Assembly: GCA_036489765.1 (NCBI GenBank)
Contig: DASXFE010000061.1
Location: forward strand, 8,507-72,506
Length of the DNA: 64,000 bases
Direction of reading: 5' to 3'
From: DATARH01 sp036489765
GTDB lineage: Bacteria > Pseudomonadota > Alphaproteobacteria > ATCC43930 > CGMCC-115725
Shown here piece after piece: positions 34,845 to 43,682 of this stretch (positions within the stretch are counted from its first letter, which is position 1; every line of letters begins with the position of its first letter). A model generated the notes under the pieces. It did no database searches and was not told where the DNA came from. It saw only the letters and a program-made list of their open reading frames with translations. Made by a program: the position numbers and the translations under genes.

Positions 34845-36683
34845 ATGTGCGGCATCGCCGGCATCTACAGCTATCACTACGCGGCCAATCCGATCGACAG
34901 GGCCGAGCTTCGCCGTCTGCGCGACCACATGGCGGCGCGTGGCCCGGACGGGGCGGGCGAGTGGTGCACTGCCGACAACAGGGTCGGTCTCGCCCACCGC
35001 CGGCTGTCGATCATCGATCTCTCGGAGGACGGCGCTCAGCCGATGGTCGACGCCGACGCGAACGCGGTGATCACGTTCAATGGCGAGATCTACAACTACA
35101 AGGCGCTGCGCCGCGGGCTCGAGCAGCAGGGCCACGTCTTCCGGACCGACAGCGACACCGAGGTTCTTCTGCACCTCTATGCTGCGAAGGGGCCGCGGAT
35201 GGCGGACGATCTGCGCGGCATGTTCGCCTTCGCGCTGTGGGACGGCGCCAGGCGGCGCCTGTTGCTGGCGCGCGATCCTTACGGGATCAAGCCGCTGTAT
35301 TACGCCGATGACGGGTGGACGCTGCGCTTTGCATCGCAGGTCAAGGCGCTCGTTGCGGGCGGGGGCGTCTCGTGCGCCCCCGAGCCCGCCGGGTGGGCGG
35401 GCTTTCTTCTCTTCGGCAGCATCCCCGAGCCTTACACGAACTATCAGGAAATCCGGGCGGTGCCCGCAGGGGCCACGATGTGGGTCGATTCTTGCGGGCC
35501 CGCCAAACCGGCCAATTATTTCTCGGTCTCGGCGGAGATCCGGGCGGCGGAAGACCGGCTCCCGGCCCGCCCGGGCGACGTGCAAGAGCGGGCACGCGAG
35601 GCCTTGCTCGACAGCGTCCGCCATCACCTCGTCGCCGACGTGCCGGTCGGCATCTTTCTGTCCGCCGGGGTCGATTCGGGCGCGTTGCTCGGGCTGATGC
35701 GGGATGTTTCGACGGCAGAGATCCACAGCGTCACGCTGGCCTACGAGGATTTTCGCAACCGGCGCGAGGACGAGGCGCCGGGCGCACGAGCGGTCGCTGC
35801 GAGCTACGCCAGCACGCATACGACGCGGGTGGTGACGGAGAGCGAATTTCGCGCCGACCTGCCGAAAATCTTCGAGGCGATGGACCAGCCGACCGTGGAC
35901 GGGATCAACACCTGGTTCGTCAGCAAGGCCGCGCGCGAGCTGGGCCTCAAGGCGGCGGTTTCGGGCCTCGGAGGCGACGAGCTGTTTGCCGGCTACCCCT
36001 CCTTCAGGGACATCCCGCGCTGGGTACGCTGGGGGCGGCTGCCGTCGCACGTGCCCTTTCTCGGCGACCTGGTTCGACGCTTGATCGCCGGATCGCGCCG
36101 GCTCCATCCCAAGACCGCGGCCCTGGTCAAGTACGCCGGGTCCTATGCCGGCGCCTATCTGTTGCGGCGCGGGATCTTCATGCCCTGGGAACTGGGGCAG
36201 GTCATGGATCGCGACTTTATGGCAGAGGGGGTTCGGCGGCTCGATCCGCTGGGGATCATCGCTGCGTCGGCCGGACCGTTGCCGCGGACGGCGATCGGAA
36301 AAGTCGCGTCGTTCGAGGCTTGCGTCTACCTGCGCAACCAGCTGCTGCGCGACACCGACTGGGCCGGCATGGCGCATTCGGTCGAGGTGCGGGTGCCGTT
36401 TGTCGACAGACGCCTTCTGACCGAAATCGCGCCTCTCGTCATGTCGCTGCCCCCCGGCACCGGCAAGCGCCTGGTCGCGGCGAGCCCGCGCAAACCCCTG
36501 CCCGATGCGGTCGTCGATCGGAAAAAGACGGGTTTCGAGACCCCGATCAAGGACTGGCTGCAGCGCGACGACCGCACGCAGACCTGGCGGCGCATACCCG
36601 AGCTCGCGAGGGCAAGCTGTCCGTGGGCGCGCCGCTGGGCCTACCAGCTTGCGACGCTCGCCGAGGCTCGCCCCCTCGCATGA
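34845..36683 (+). CDS. asnB: asparagine synthase (glutamine-hydrolysing) of the EPS cluster
   Basis: 612 residues. The N-terminus is MCGIAGIYSYHY, so the glutaminase nucleophile Cys2 is present; FNGEIYNYKALR and SDTEVLLHLYAAKG follow as in class II amidotransferases. The ATP-binding motif is LSAGVDSGALLG near residues 271-282. AsnB-type enzymes in polysaccharide loci amidate an acid, for example a uronic acid or an amino-acid substituent. It differs from the Cys-less lasso cyclase at 10.5-12.4 kb. Its stop overlaps the next glycosyltransferase start. Confidence 0.92.
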   Translation: MCGIAGIYSYHYAANPIDRAELRRLRDHMAARGPDGAGEWCTADNRVGLAHRRLSIIDLSEDGAQPMVDADANAVITFNGEIYNYKALRRGLEQQGHVFRTDSDTEVLLHLYAAKGPRMADDLRGMFAFALWDGARRRLLLARDPYGIKPLYYADDGWTLRFASQVKALVAGGGVSCAPEPAGWAGFLLFGSIPEPYTNYQEIRAVPAGATMWVDSCGPAKPANYFSVSAEIRAAEDRLPARPGDVQERAREALLDSVRHHLVADVPVGIFLSAGVDSGALLGLMRDVSTAEIHSVTLAYEDFRNRREDEAPGARAVAASYASTHTTRVVTESEFRADLPKIFEAMDQPTVDGINTWFVSKAARELGLKAAVSGLGGDELFAGYPSFRDIPRWVRWGRLPSHVPFLGDLVRRLIAGSRRLHPKTAALVKYAGSYAGAYLLRRGIFMPWELGQVMDRDFMAEGVRRLDPLGIIAASAGPLPRTAIGKVASFEACVYLRNQLLRDTDWAGMAHSVEVRVPFVDRRLLTEIAPLVMSLPPGTGKRLVAASPRKPLPDAVVDRKKTGFETPIKDWLQRDDRTQTWRRIPELARASCPWARRWAYQLATLAEARPLA

Positions 36684-37771
36684 ACATCTTGGCGCTGGTC
36701 GGCGACGCCTTCGGCGGCCATGGCGGCATCGCCCAATACAATCGCGATCTGTTCACTGCCCTGAAGGTTGGCGGTTGTGCCGAACGGATCGTCGTCTTGC
36801 CGCGGCAAGGTCGCGCCGGTACCCCCGAGCCTCCCGACCGCGTGCGGCAGCTCGGGCCGCGAGGCAAGTCGTGCTATCCGCTCGCGGCGCTCCGGGCGGC
36901 CGTCGCGGAAGGGCCGTTCGACGTGATGTTTTGCGGGCATCTCAACCTCGCGCCGCTTGCCGCGATGGTGTCGAGGCTGATCGGGGTGCCGCTCTGGCTT
37001 CAGCTCCACGGGTGGGAGGCATGGGAACCCACCCGCGCGCAGGCCTGGGCGGCCCGGCACTCCACCCTGATCACCGCGGTCAGCCGCTACACGCGCCGGC
37101 GCTTCATCCGGTCGGTCGCGATCGATCCTCAACGCATTCGGGTATTGCCCAATACGGTCGACGAGAAATTCACACCCGGACCGCCGCCGCCTTCGCTCGT
37201 CGAGCGATATCGGCTGCAGGGGAGGCGGGTATTGCTCACGGTCGGCCGCCTCTCGCCCGACGAGCGCGGCAAGGGCCACGACAAGGTCATCGGGGCGCTG
37301 CCGCAACTGATCGCCGATCATCCCGACCTGGTGTACCTGGTGGTCGGGGATGGCGGCGACCGGCAGCGTCTCGCCGCCGCAGCGAAAGAGGGCGGGGTCG
37401 CCGACCATGTGCTGTTTGCCGGCGCGGTAGCCTCGGACGAGCTGGCCGACCACTACCGGCTGGCAACGGTCTTCGTCATGCCGAGCATCCAGGAGGGGTT
37501 CGGCATCGCCTTTCTCGAAGCCGCGGGGTCGGGGCTGATAGCCATTGGCGGTAATCGCGACGGCAGCGTCGATCCCCTTGCCGACGGTGCCGCCGGGATG
37601 ATCGTCGATCCGACGAGCCCGATGCAGCTGGTCGCCGCGATCGAGTCGGCGCTCGCCGGTCAGGGTCCGGACCCGGCTCAGGCCCGGCGGTTCAGGTTCG
37701 AGAATTTCGGCGGGCATCTGCGCGATCTGGTCACCACGCACCTGCTTCCGCCGCGTGTGGAAGCCGCATGA
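36680..37771 (+). CDS. glycosyltransferase family 4
   Basis: 363 residues, GT-B fold; ATGA overlap with asnB. N-terminal domain MNILALVGDAFGGHGGIAQY, with a Gly-rich acceptor loop; C-terminal domain LLTVGRLSPDERGKGHDKVI and MPSIQEGFGIAFLEAAGSGLI, which contains the E-x7-E donor motif (E...E in EGFGIAFLE). Likely adds a hexose to the lipid-linked repeat unit at the inner face of the cytoplasmic membrane. The stop overlaps the Wzm start. Confidence 0.9.
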   Translation: MNILALVGDAFGGHGGIAQYNRDLFTALKVGGCAERIVVLPRQGRAGTPEPPDRVRQLGPRGKSCYPLAALRAAVAEGPFDVMFCGHLNLAPLAAMVSRLIGVPLWLQLHGWEAWEPTRAQAWAARHSTLITAVSRYTRRRFIRSVAIDPQRIRVLPNTVDEKFTPGPPPPSLVERYRLQGRRVLLTVGRLSPDERGKGHDKVIGALPQLIADHPDLVYLVVGDGGDRQRLAAAAKEGGVADHVLFAGAVASDELADHYRLATVFVMPSIQEGFGIAFLEAAGSGLIAIGGNRDGSVDPLADGAAGMIVDPTSPMQLVAAIESALAGQGPDPAQARRFRFENFGGHLRDLVTTHLLPPRVEAA

Positions 37772-38577
37772 AAATCATCCTCGAGCGCGGGATGGCGTCG
37801 CGCAGCTATTGGCGGGACCTGTGGCAGTACCGCGAGCTGGTCTATTTCCTCGCCTGGCGCGATGTGGCGGTGCGATACAAGCAGACGGCGATCGGGATCA
37901 TCTGGGCGCTGCTGCGTCCGGCCGTGACGATGCTGGTCTTTGTCGGCTTTCGTCGCCTGGCCCATTTCCCGACCGGGGCCGTGCCGGAACCGTTGCTGGT
38001 GTTCGCCGCCGTGTTGCCGTGGCAGTTTTTCTCCACCGCGCTGGCGGAGGCGGCGAACAGCCTCATCAGCAACGCCAACCTGCTGACCAAGGTCTATTTT
38101 CCCCGCCTCGTCATCCCGGGTGCCGCGGTCGTCACCAGCCTCGTCGATTTCGGCATCACGCTCGGTCTCCTGGCGGTGCTGATGGCTTGGTACGGCGTGA
38201 TGCCCGGCTGGCAGGTTTTCCTGCTCCCCGTCGTCGTGGCGATCTCGTTCGGCCTTTCGCTGGGGCTCGGCCTGTTTCTCGCGGCCCTCAACGTCGAGTA
38301 CCGGGACTTTCGCTACGTCGTCCCGTTCATCGTCCAATTCGGCATGTTCGTCTCGCCCGTGGCGTTCAGCACGACCGATGTCCCGGCGCAATGGCGGACG
38401 CTCTATTCGCTCAATCCGCTGGTCGGGATCATCGACGGCTTTCGCTGGTCGCTGCTCGGCGGAGAAGGGGCGCTGCCGGAGACCGTGTGGATCTCGGCGA
38501 TCATGAGCCTCTTGATGCTGCTTTTCGGCATCTGGTATTTCCGCCGCGTCGAACACAGCCTCGCCGACGTCATCTGA
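37768..38577 (+). CDS. wzm: ABC transporter permease for polysaccharide export (Wzm-type)
   Basis: 269 residues, ABC-2 type with about six membrane helices. YFLAWRDVAVRYKQTAIGII and AVTMLVFVGFRRLAHFP at the N-terminus and LNPLVGIIDGFRWSLLGGE at the C-terminus are hallmarks of Wzm/KpsM-like permeases. It pairs with the ATPase at 39.2 kb; a DUF218 protein gene lies between them, an unusual split. It moves a completed lipid-linked glycan across the inner membrane. Confidence 0.93.
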   Translation: MKIILERGMASRSYWRDLWQYRELVYFLAWRDVAVRYKQTAIGIIWALLRPAVTMLVFVGFRRLAHFPTGAVPEPLLVFAAVLPWQFFSTALAEAANSLISNANLLTKVYFPRLVIPGAAVVTSLVDFGITLGLLAVLMAWYGVMPGWQVFLLPVVVAISFGLSLGLGLFLAALNVEYRDFRYVVPFIVQFGMFVSPVAFSTTDVPAQWRTLYSLNPLVGIIDGFRWSLLGGEGALPETVWISAIMSLLMLLFGIWYFRRVEHSLADVI

Positions 38578-38590
38578 CGGCGAGCCCGGT

Positions 38591-39238
38591 GTGCCCGACC
38601 GCCCCCAGCGTTGCTGTTGTAAGGCGCTGCGGCGCGGCCTCCTCGGGCTGCTTTGCGTCGTCGGCGCGCTCGTCGCTTTCTGCTGGTTCGACCGGGAGGC
38701 GGTGCTGCGCTCCGCGGCCGACGCCTGGATCGTCTCGGATGCGCCCGGCCCCGCCGACGCGGCTGCCATATTCGGCGGCGGCATCGAGGACCGGCCGTTT
38801 GCCGCGGCCCGCTACTACCGCCAGGGACTGGTCAAGAAGATCGTGATATCGAATGTCGGTTCGGGACCGGCCGAGCGCCTGGGAGTGCTTGATCCCTATG
38901 TTGCGGCAAATCGGAATGTGCTTCTCAAGCTCGGTGTGCCCGAGGCGGATATCGGGGTCTTTGGTGCGAACTTGACCAACACGCACCAGGAGGCGGTCGC
39001 GCTGCACGAGTGGGCACGGGCGCAGGATGTCCACAGCATCATCATCCCGACCGAACCTTTCGGCACCCGCCGCCTGCGCTGGGTACTGGCGAGGGAGTTC
39101 AACGGCGACGCCTCCTTCCGGGTGGTGGGGACCGACTATCGCGATGTGCGGCCCGACAATTGGTGGAAGACCGACATTGGGATTTTGAGTTTCCAAAATG
39201 AAATCATCAAATACATCTACTATAGATTAAAATATTGA
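38591..39238 (+). CDS. DUF218 / YdcF-ElyC-like membrane protein
   Basis: 215 residues, GTG start. One N-terminal membrane helix (about 15-34) and then the DUF218 fold: ADAAAIFGGGIEDRPFAAARYYR, VKKIVISN, NTHQEAVALHEWARA, IIIPTEPFGTRRLRWVL. Members of this family act in envelope or polysaccharide metabolism, mostly without a defined reaction. Its last codons (YIYYRLKY) and the following bases are much richer in A+T than the surroundings. It separates the permease and ATPase genes of the exporter. Confidence 0.82.
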   Translation: MPDRPQRCCCKALRRGLLGLLCVVGALVAFCWFDREAVLRSAADAWIVSDAPGPADAAAIFGGGIEDRPFAAARYYRQGLVKKIVISNVGSGPAERLGVLDPYVAANRNVLLKLGVPEADIGVFGANLTNTHQEAVALHEWARAQDVHSIIIPTEPFGTRRLRWVLAREFNGDASFRVVGTDYRDVRPDNWWKTDIGILSFQNEIIKYIYYRLKY

Positions 39239-39245
39239 TCCTCAT

Positions 39246-40529
39246 ATGCCCGATATCGCCATCCGACTTGACCGCATCGGTAAGAAATATCGCATTCGCC
39301 ATCAATCGCGGGAGCGCTACGTCGCGCTGCGTGACGTGATTGCCAATCGGGTCGGCGGCCTGTTTCGGCCGGCGCCCGCATCGGACACGCCGCCGGTCGA
39401 GGATTTCTGGGCGTTGCGCGATGTTTCGTTCGAGATCGAGCGCGGCCAGGTGCTCGGCATCATCGGCCGCAACGGCGCGGGCAAATCGACCCTGCTCAAG
39501 ATACTCAGCCGCATCACCGAACCGACCGAGGGCCGCGCCGAGATCGACGGGCGCGTCGCCAGCATCCTGGAAGTCGGAACCGGCTTTCATCCCGAGCTCA
39601 CCGGCCGCGAAAACATCTTTCTCAACGGGGCCGTGCTGGGGATGCGCCGCGCCGAAATTGTTCGGCGCTTCGACGAGATCGTGGCGTTTTCGGATATCGA
39701 GAATTTCCTCGACACGCCGGTCAAGCGGTTTTCGTCGGGTATGTACATGCGGTTGGCGTTTGCCGTCGCCGCGCATCTCGAAACGGAAAATCTCATCGTC
39801 GATGAGGTGCTCGCGGTCGGCGACGCCGAGTTTCAGCGCAAGTGCCTCGGCAAGATCTCGGAAATTGCCGGAACCGGACGGACGGTGCTGTTCGTCAGTC
39901 ACAACATGGCGGCGATCCGGCGCCTGACGCGCCGGTGCATCCTGCTCGATCGGGGCCGGATCGCGCTCGATGCGTCGGTCGACGAGGCGATCGATCTGTA
40001 TCTGACCCGCGCCGCGGACGGGTTGACCGATGGTTTCTTCGCGCGCGCCGCGCCGCCGGGCGGGGACAAGCCGTTTTTCGTCCGGCGCGTGACCACCCGG
40101 CTGTCGCCGCATGCCGACCCCGGCAACCGGTTCGATTGCGATCAGCCGTTTCTGATCCGTATCGATTATGCGGCGACGCGCCGCGTCCCGGGGCTGTGCT
40201 GCTGCCTGCAGCTGCAGCGGACCGACGGAACGGTCATCTACGATGGCGACAGCCGTGACGCCGAGACCGATCCCTTCGAGGATCTCGCGGCGGGCAACGG
40301 CACTCTTTGCATCGGGGTCCCCGCGCGGATCCTCGGCTCGGGCATCTACCACATCGTGCTCAATTTCGTGTCCGGCCTCGATCCCGCCGGGCCGGAGATC
40401 GATCGGCCGGGAATCGTCGGGGAATTCGTCGTCGACGACACGCGCACACCGAGCGGGAATCATCGGCGCGGGTATCTCTCGACCATCCTCGACTGGCGGC
40501 GGGCTTCCGCCGGCGCATGGTCGGACTAG
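39246..40529 (+). CDS. wzt: ABC transporter ATPase for polysaccharide export (Wzt-type)
   Basis: 427 residues. The nucleotide-binding domain has Walker A GRNGAGKST (near residues 77-85), the signature VKRFSSGMYMRLAFAVA and Walker B ENLIVDEVLAVGD with the H-loop VSHN. A C-terminal domain from about 265 (TTRLSPHADPGNRFDCDQPFLIRI) is the Wzt-type carbohydrate-binding domain that recognises a modified chain end. Such extended ATPases handle glycans carrying terminal modifications such as methyl groups, in line with the methyltransferases of this cluster. Confidence 0.93.
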   Translation: MPDIAIRLDRIGKKYRIRHQSRERYVALRDVIANRVGGLFRPAPASDTPPVEDFWALRDVSFEIERGQVLGIIGRNGAGKSTLLKILSRITEPTEGRAEIDGRVASILEVGTGFHPELTGRENIFLNGAVLGMRRAEIVRRFDEIVAFSDIENFLDTPVKRFSSGMYMRLAFAVAAHLETENLIVDEVLAVGDAEFQRKCLGKISEIAGTGRTVLFVSHNMAAIRRLTRRCILLDRGRIALDASVDEAIDLYLTRAADGLTDGFFARAAPPGGDKPFFVRRVTTRLSPHADPGNRFDCDQPFLIRIDYAATRRVPGLCCCLQLQRTDGTVIYDGDSRDAETDPFEDLAAGNGTLCIGVPARILGSGIYHIVLNFVSGLDPAGPEIDRPGIVGEFVVDDTRTPSGNHRRGYLSTILDWRRASAGAWSD

Positions 40530-41587
40530 CCGACGATCCTGCTGCGGCGCCGTCCCCGACGCCCGAGATCAGGGTATTCGTGCCGACGTTCCGCCGCCCG
40601 GCGTTGCTCGCCCGCGCGCTTGAAAGCCTGCGGCGACAGACATTCACCGAATGGGTCGCGGAAATTCACAACGACGATCCGGACGACCGGCGCCCGCAGG
40701 AGATTGCGGCGGCGCTCGACGACCGGCGGATCGAGTTCCACCAGCACGCCGCCAATCTTGGCGCGGTGGCCGTGTTCAACCTGATCTATCGACCGGTCCG
40801 GGAGCGCTACTTCGCCATTCTGGAAGACGATAACTGGTGGGAGCCGCGGTTCCTCGAGGTCATGCTGGCGGAAATGGAGCGGCATCCGCACGTGACCCTG
40901 GCGTGGTGCAACCAGCGCATCGCCGAGGAACTGCCGGACGGGTCATGGCGCGTGACCGATGAGTTCGCCAGGCCACTCACCCCCGAGGCCGCTCCGGAGC
41001 CGGATCTGGTCGACTTCGGCGACTTGCGGCAGGCCATAGGCGCTCACCACGGGAATGGCGCCATGGTGATGCGCGTGGTGGACGACGCCTCCTACGAAAC
41101 GCCCGGCGATTGGCCGTTCGGCGGCATCGAGCATTGGCGCGAACGCATGATCGGCCATCCGCTGCTTTATGTTCAGGAGCCGCTGGCGGTATTCAGCAGA
41201 ACGCTGGAAACCGCGCGGACCGAGGGTCGCCGGGAGTGGGCCAAGGCGCAAGTCCTGCTCGCCGCGAGCTTCGTCAAGCACAGCGCCTTCGACGCGGCTC
41301 GCCTCGCCGCACTTCTGGCCGACGCCCGTGCGTCGCGGCCCCCAGCCACGACACCTTTGCTGATAGCCGGTCTCATCGAGCCTCGGTGCCGCCGCCTGCT
41401 GTTGCAATCGCGATGGCGCGATTGGTTGCTGTTGTTGCGCGGCGCATGTCGGCGGCCGGCCATCCTTTGGCACATGCTGCGGTGCCGGCGCCGCCATCCG
41501 GATTGGTGGCGGGGGCTCGATCGCCATACGGAAGCGCGCTTTGCCCAGGTTCGATCAGGCGCTCCGGCCCGAGCCTGTTTCCGATGA
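40517..41587 (+). CDS. glycosyltransferase family 2
   Basis: 356 residues, GT-A fold, start overlapping the ATPase gene by 13 bases. Begins IRVFVPTFRRPALLARALES; NDDPDD and YFAILEDDNWWEPRFL contain the acidic metal/UDP-sugar site. The C-terminal 100 residues are basic and helical and may contact the membrane. The following gene starts with ATGA overlap. Sugar specificity not inferable. Confidence 0.85.
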   Translation: MVGLADDPAAAPSPTPEIRVFVPTFRRPALLARALESLRRQTFTEWVAEIHNDDPDDRRPQEIAAALDDRRIEFHQHAANLGAVAVFNLIYRPVRERYFAILEDDNWWEPRFLEVMLAEMERHPHVTLAWCNQRIAEELPDGSWRVTDEFARPLTPEAAPEPDLVDFGDLRQAIGAHHGNGAMVMRVVDDASYETPGDWPFGGIEHWRERMIGHPLLYVQEPLAVFSRTLETARTEGRREWAKAQVLLAASFVKHSAFDAARLAALLADARASRPPATTPLLIAGLIEPRCRRLLLQSRWRDWLLLLRGACRRPAILWHMLRCRRRHPDWWRGLDRHTEARFAQVRSGAPARACFR

Positions 41588-42609
41588 GCCGGATATGCCT
41601 TTATTACCGGCCTCTGCCCGAGCGTGACCGCTGGGTTCGCGGCGACCGTTACATCCGTCCCCTGGTCCGCCGCACCATACGCGGCAGGCCGCGACCTGGC
41701 GGCATCGACAAGGTTTTCCTCAATTTGTGCCTGGGGCTCGATCGCCTGAACAGGAGATACGAGGTGAACTTGCCGTTTGCCCGTCTGCGGCCCGATGATC
41801 GGGTCGGCGTCCTCGGCCGCGGCCGGCACGTCCTGGCCGGATACGACCGGCCCAATCCGATCCTCGCGGGGATCGCGCTGATGACCCATCCGACCGAATG
41901 GCCCACGCTGTGCGATGATTATCCCGTCGCCGCGTATCTGCAGCACAGCGACTGGGCGAATGCGATATACGTGCCCTATTTCGGCGATCGCTGCCGGATC
42001 TGGCCGGTCGGGATCGACACGGGTTCCTGGTCGCCGTCGCCGAAGGAGGCCAAGAAGGTCGATTGCCTCGTCTACGACAAGATACATTGGCGGCGCGATC
42101 GCCTGGTGCCCGAGTTGCTCGAGCCCGTCCGCCGGGAGTTGCGGCGGCGCGGAATGAGCTTCCGCGAGGTCAGCTACGGGCACTACGACGAGGCGACATA
42201 CAAGGCCGCCTTGCGCAGCGCTTCGTGCATGATCTTCCTGTGCGAACACGAGAGCCAGGGGATTGCCTATCAGGAATGCCTGGCGTCGGGGGTTCCGATC
42301 CTTGCATGGGACCAGGGCTGGTGCCTCGACCCGGACCGCTTTGCCTGGGGGCAGCCGGAGATTCCCACGACCAGCGTTCCCTATTTTGACGAGCGGTGCG
42401 GCCTGACGTTTCGAGATGCGGCCGATTTTCCCGGCAAGCTCGACGAGTTTCTCGATGGTGCGCGGAGCGGGGCCTTCGCGCCACGGGACTATGTGCTCGA
42501 CAACCTCACGCTGGAGAGATGTTCGGCACGCTTTGTCGAATTGCTCGACGAAGTGTCGTCGCGCCCGCCCGGCGTGCAGCCCGTCACGACAGCGGCAGCG
42601 GGGGAGTAG
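41584..42609 (+). CDS. glycosyltransferase (GT-B, family 1/4-like)
   Basis: 341 residues. N-terminal MSRICLYYRPLPERDRWVRG and a Gly-containing loop PGGIDKVF; the C-terminal half has CMIFLCEHESQGIAYQECLA, which is the E-x7-E donor-binding region (EHESQGIAYQE). This pattern occurs in polysaccharide-cluster glycosyltransferases with a shortened N-terminal domain. Two bases separate it from the epimerase gene. Specificity unknown. Confidence 0.78.
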   Translation: MSRICLYYRPLPERDRWVRGDRYIRPLVRRTIRGRPRPGGIDKVFLNLCLGLDRLNRRYEVNLPFARLRPDDRVGVLGRGRHVLAGYDRPNPILAGIALMTHPTEWPTLCDDYPVAAYLQHSDWANAIYVPYFGDRCRIWPVGIDTGSWSPSPKEAKKVDCLVYDKIHWRRDRLVPELLEPVRRELRRRGMSFREVSYGHYDEATYKAALRSASCMIFLCEHESQGIAYQECLASGVPILAWDQGWCLDPDRFAWGQPEIPTTSVPYFDERCGLTFRDAADFPGKLDEFLDGARSGAFAPRDYVLDNLTLERCSARFVELLDEVSSRPPGVQPVTTAAAGE

Positions 42610-42611
42610 CG

Positions 42612-43682
42612 GTGGCGGTCGTCGTAGTGACCGGATCGGCGGGGCTTGTCGGCGCCGAGGCGGTGCGGTTCATGGCGGGCCAAGGCTTCGACGTCGTCGG
42701 CATCGACAATGACATGCGGCGCGCTTTTTTCGGCGACGCGGCAAGCACGGCGTGGAGCCGGCAGCGGCTCGAGGCCGACATCAAGCGCTATCGGCACGTC
42801 GACGGCGACATCCGCGACGCCGAATTGATCGCTTCTGTCTTTGCCCGGCACGGCAAGGCCATCGCCGCGATCATCCATACGGCGGCCCAGCCGTCTCACG
42901 ATTGGGCGGCGACCAACCCGAGCATGGATTTCACGATCAATGCCGACGGGACCTTGAACCTGCTCGAGGCCGCGCGAAACCATTGTCCCGAAGCGGTCTT
43001 CATCTACACGAGCACGAACAAGGTCTACGGCGACACGCCGAATTCGCTGCCCTTGACCGAGCACGCGACGCGCTGGGAGGTGCGTGACGGACATCCGTCG
43101 GCGGCGCACGGGATCGACGAATCGATGAGCGTCGACACCACGTTGCACAGCCTGTTCGGGGTGTCGAAGCTCGCCGCCGACTTGCTGGTCCAGGAGTACG
43201 GGCGTTATTTCGGCCTGAGGACGGCGTGCTTTCGCTGCGGTTGCCTGACCGGGCCGGGCCATTCCGGCGCGATGCTCCACGGTTTTCTGGCGTACCTGGT
43301 GAAATGCGCGGTCGGCGGCGACCCGTACACCGTCTTCGGCTACAAGGGAAAGCAGGTTCGCGACAACCTGCACGCCGCGGATCTGGTGGGCGCCTTCTGG
43401 CAGTTCATGCAGCGGCCGAAAGCGGGGGCGGTCTACAATATGGGGGGCGGCCGCCATGCGAATTGCTCGATGCTGGAGGCCATCAGTGCCTGCGAGGCGC
43501 TCTCCGGGCGCCCGATGAATTGGTCGTATTCGGAGGAGAACCGCACCGGGGACCACATCTGGTGGATTTCCGACGTCCGCCGCTTTCAGGCGGACTTTCC
43601 AGGCTGGCGTTATCGCCACGATATGGCATCGATCCTGGAAGAGCTCCACGCCAGCCTCGCCTCCCGGCTGAGCCGGGGATGA
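42612..43682 (+). CDS. NAD-dependent epimerase/dehydratase, CDP-paratose 2-epimerase-like
   Basis: 356 residues, GTG start. Rossmann loop TGSAGLVG (residues 7-14) and the C-terminal block FGYKGKQVRDNLHAADLVGAF with DHIWWISDV, which is typical of the CDP-tyvelose/paratose-epimerase-like branch. The SDR YxxxK motif reads FGVSK: Phe182 replaces the usual Tyr, Lys186 is kept. This change is shared by relatives I know, so it is probably a family trait and not a broken enzyme. It makes a nucleotide sugar for the cluster; the exact epimerisation is uncertain. Stop overlaps the next ATG. Confidence 0.85.
   Translation: MAVVVVTGSAGLVGAEAVRFMAGQGFDVVGIDNDMRRAFFGDAASTAWSRQRLEADIKRYRHVDGDIRDAELIASVFARHGKAIAAIIHTAAQPSHDWAATNPSMDFTINADGTLNLLEAARNHCPEAVFIYTSTNKVYGDTPNSLPLTEHATRWEVRDGHPSAAHGIDESMSVDTTLHSLFGVSKLAADLLVQEYGRYFGLRTACFRCGCLTGPGHSGAMLHGFLAYLVKCAVGGDPYTVFGYKGKQVRDNLHAADLVGAFWQFMQRPKAGAVYNMGGGRHANCSMLEAISACEALSGRPMNWSYSEENRTGDHIWWISDVRRFQADFPGWRYRHDMASILEELHASLASRLSRG

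Noticed and set aside
35315..36679. Long N-terminal extension of the glycosyltransferase frame (35315-37771)
   Set aside because: Off-frame shadow over asnB. The true glycosyltransferase starts at the ATG at 36680 that overlaps the asnB stop.
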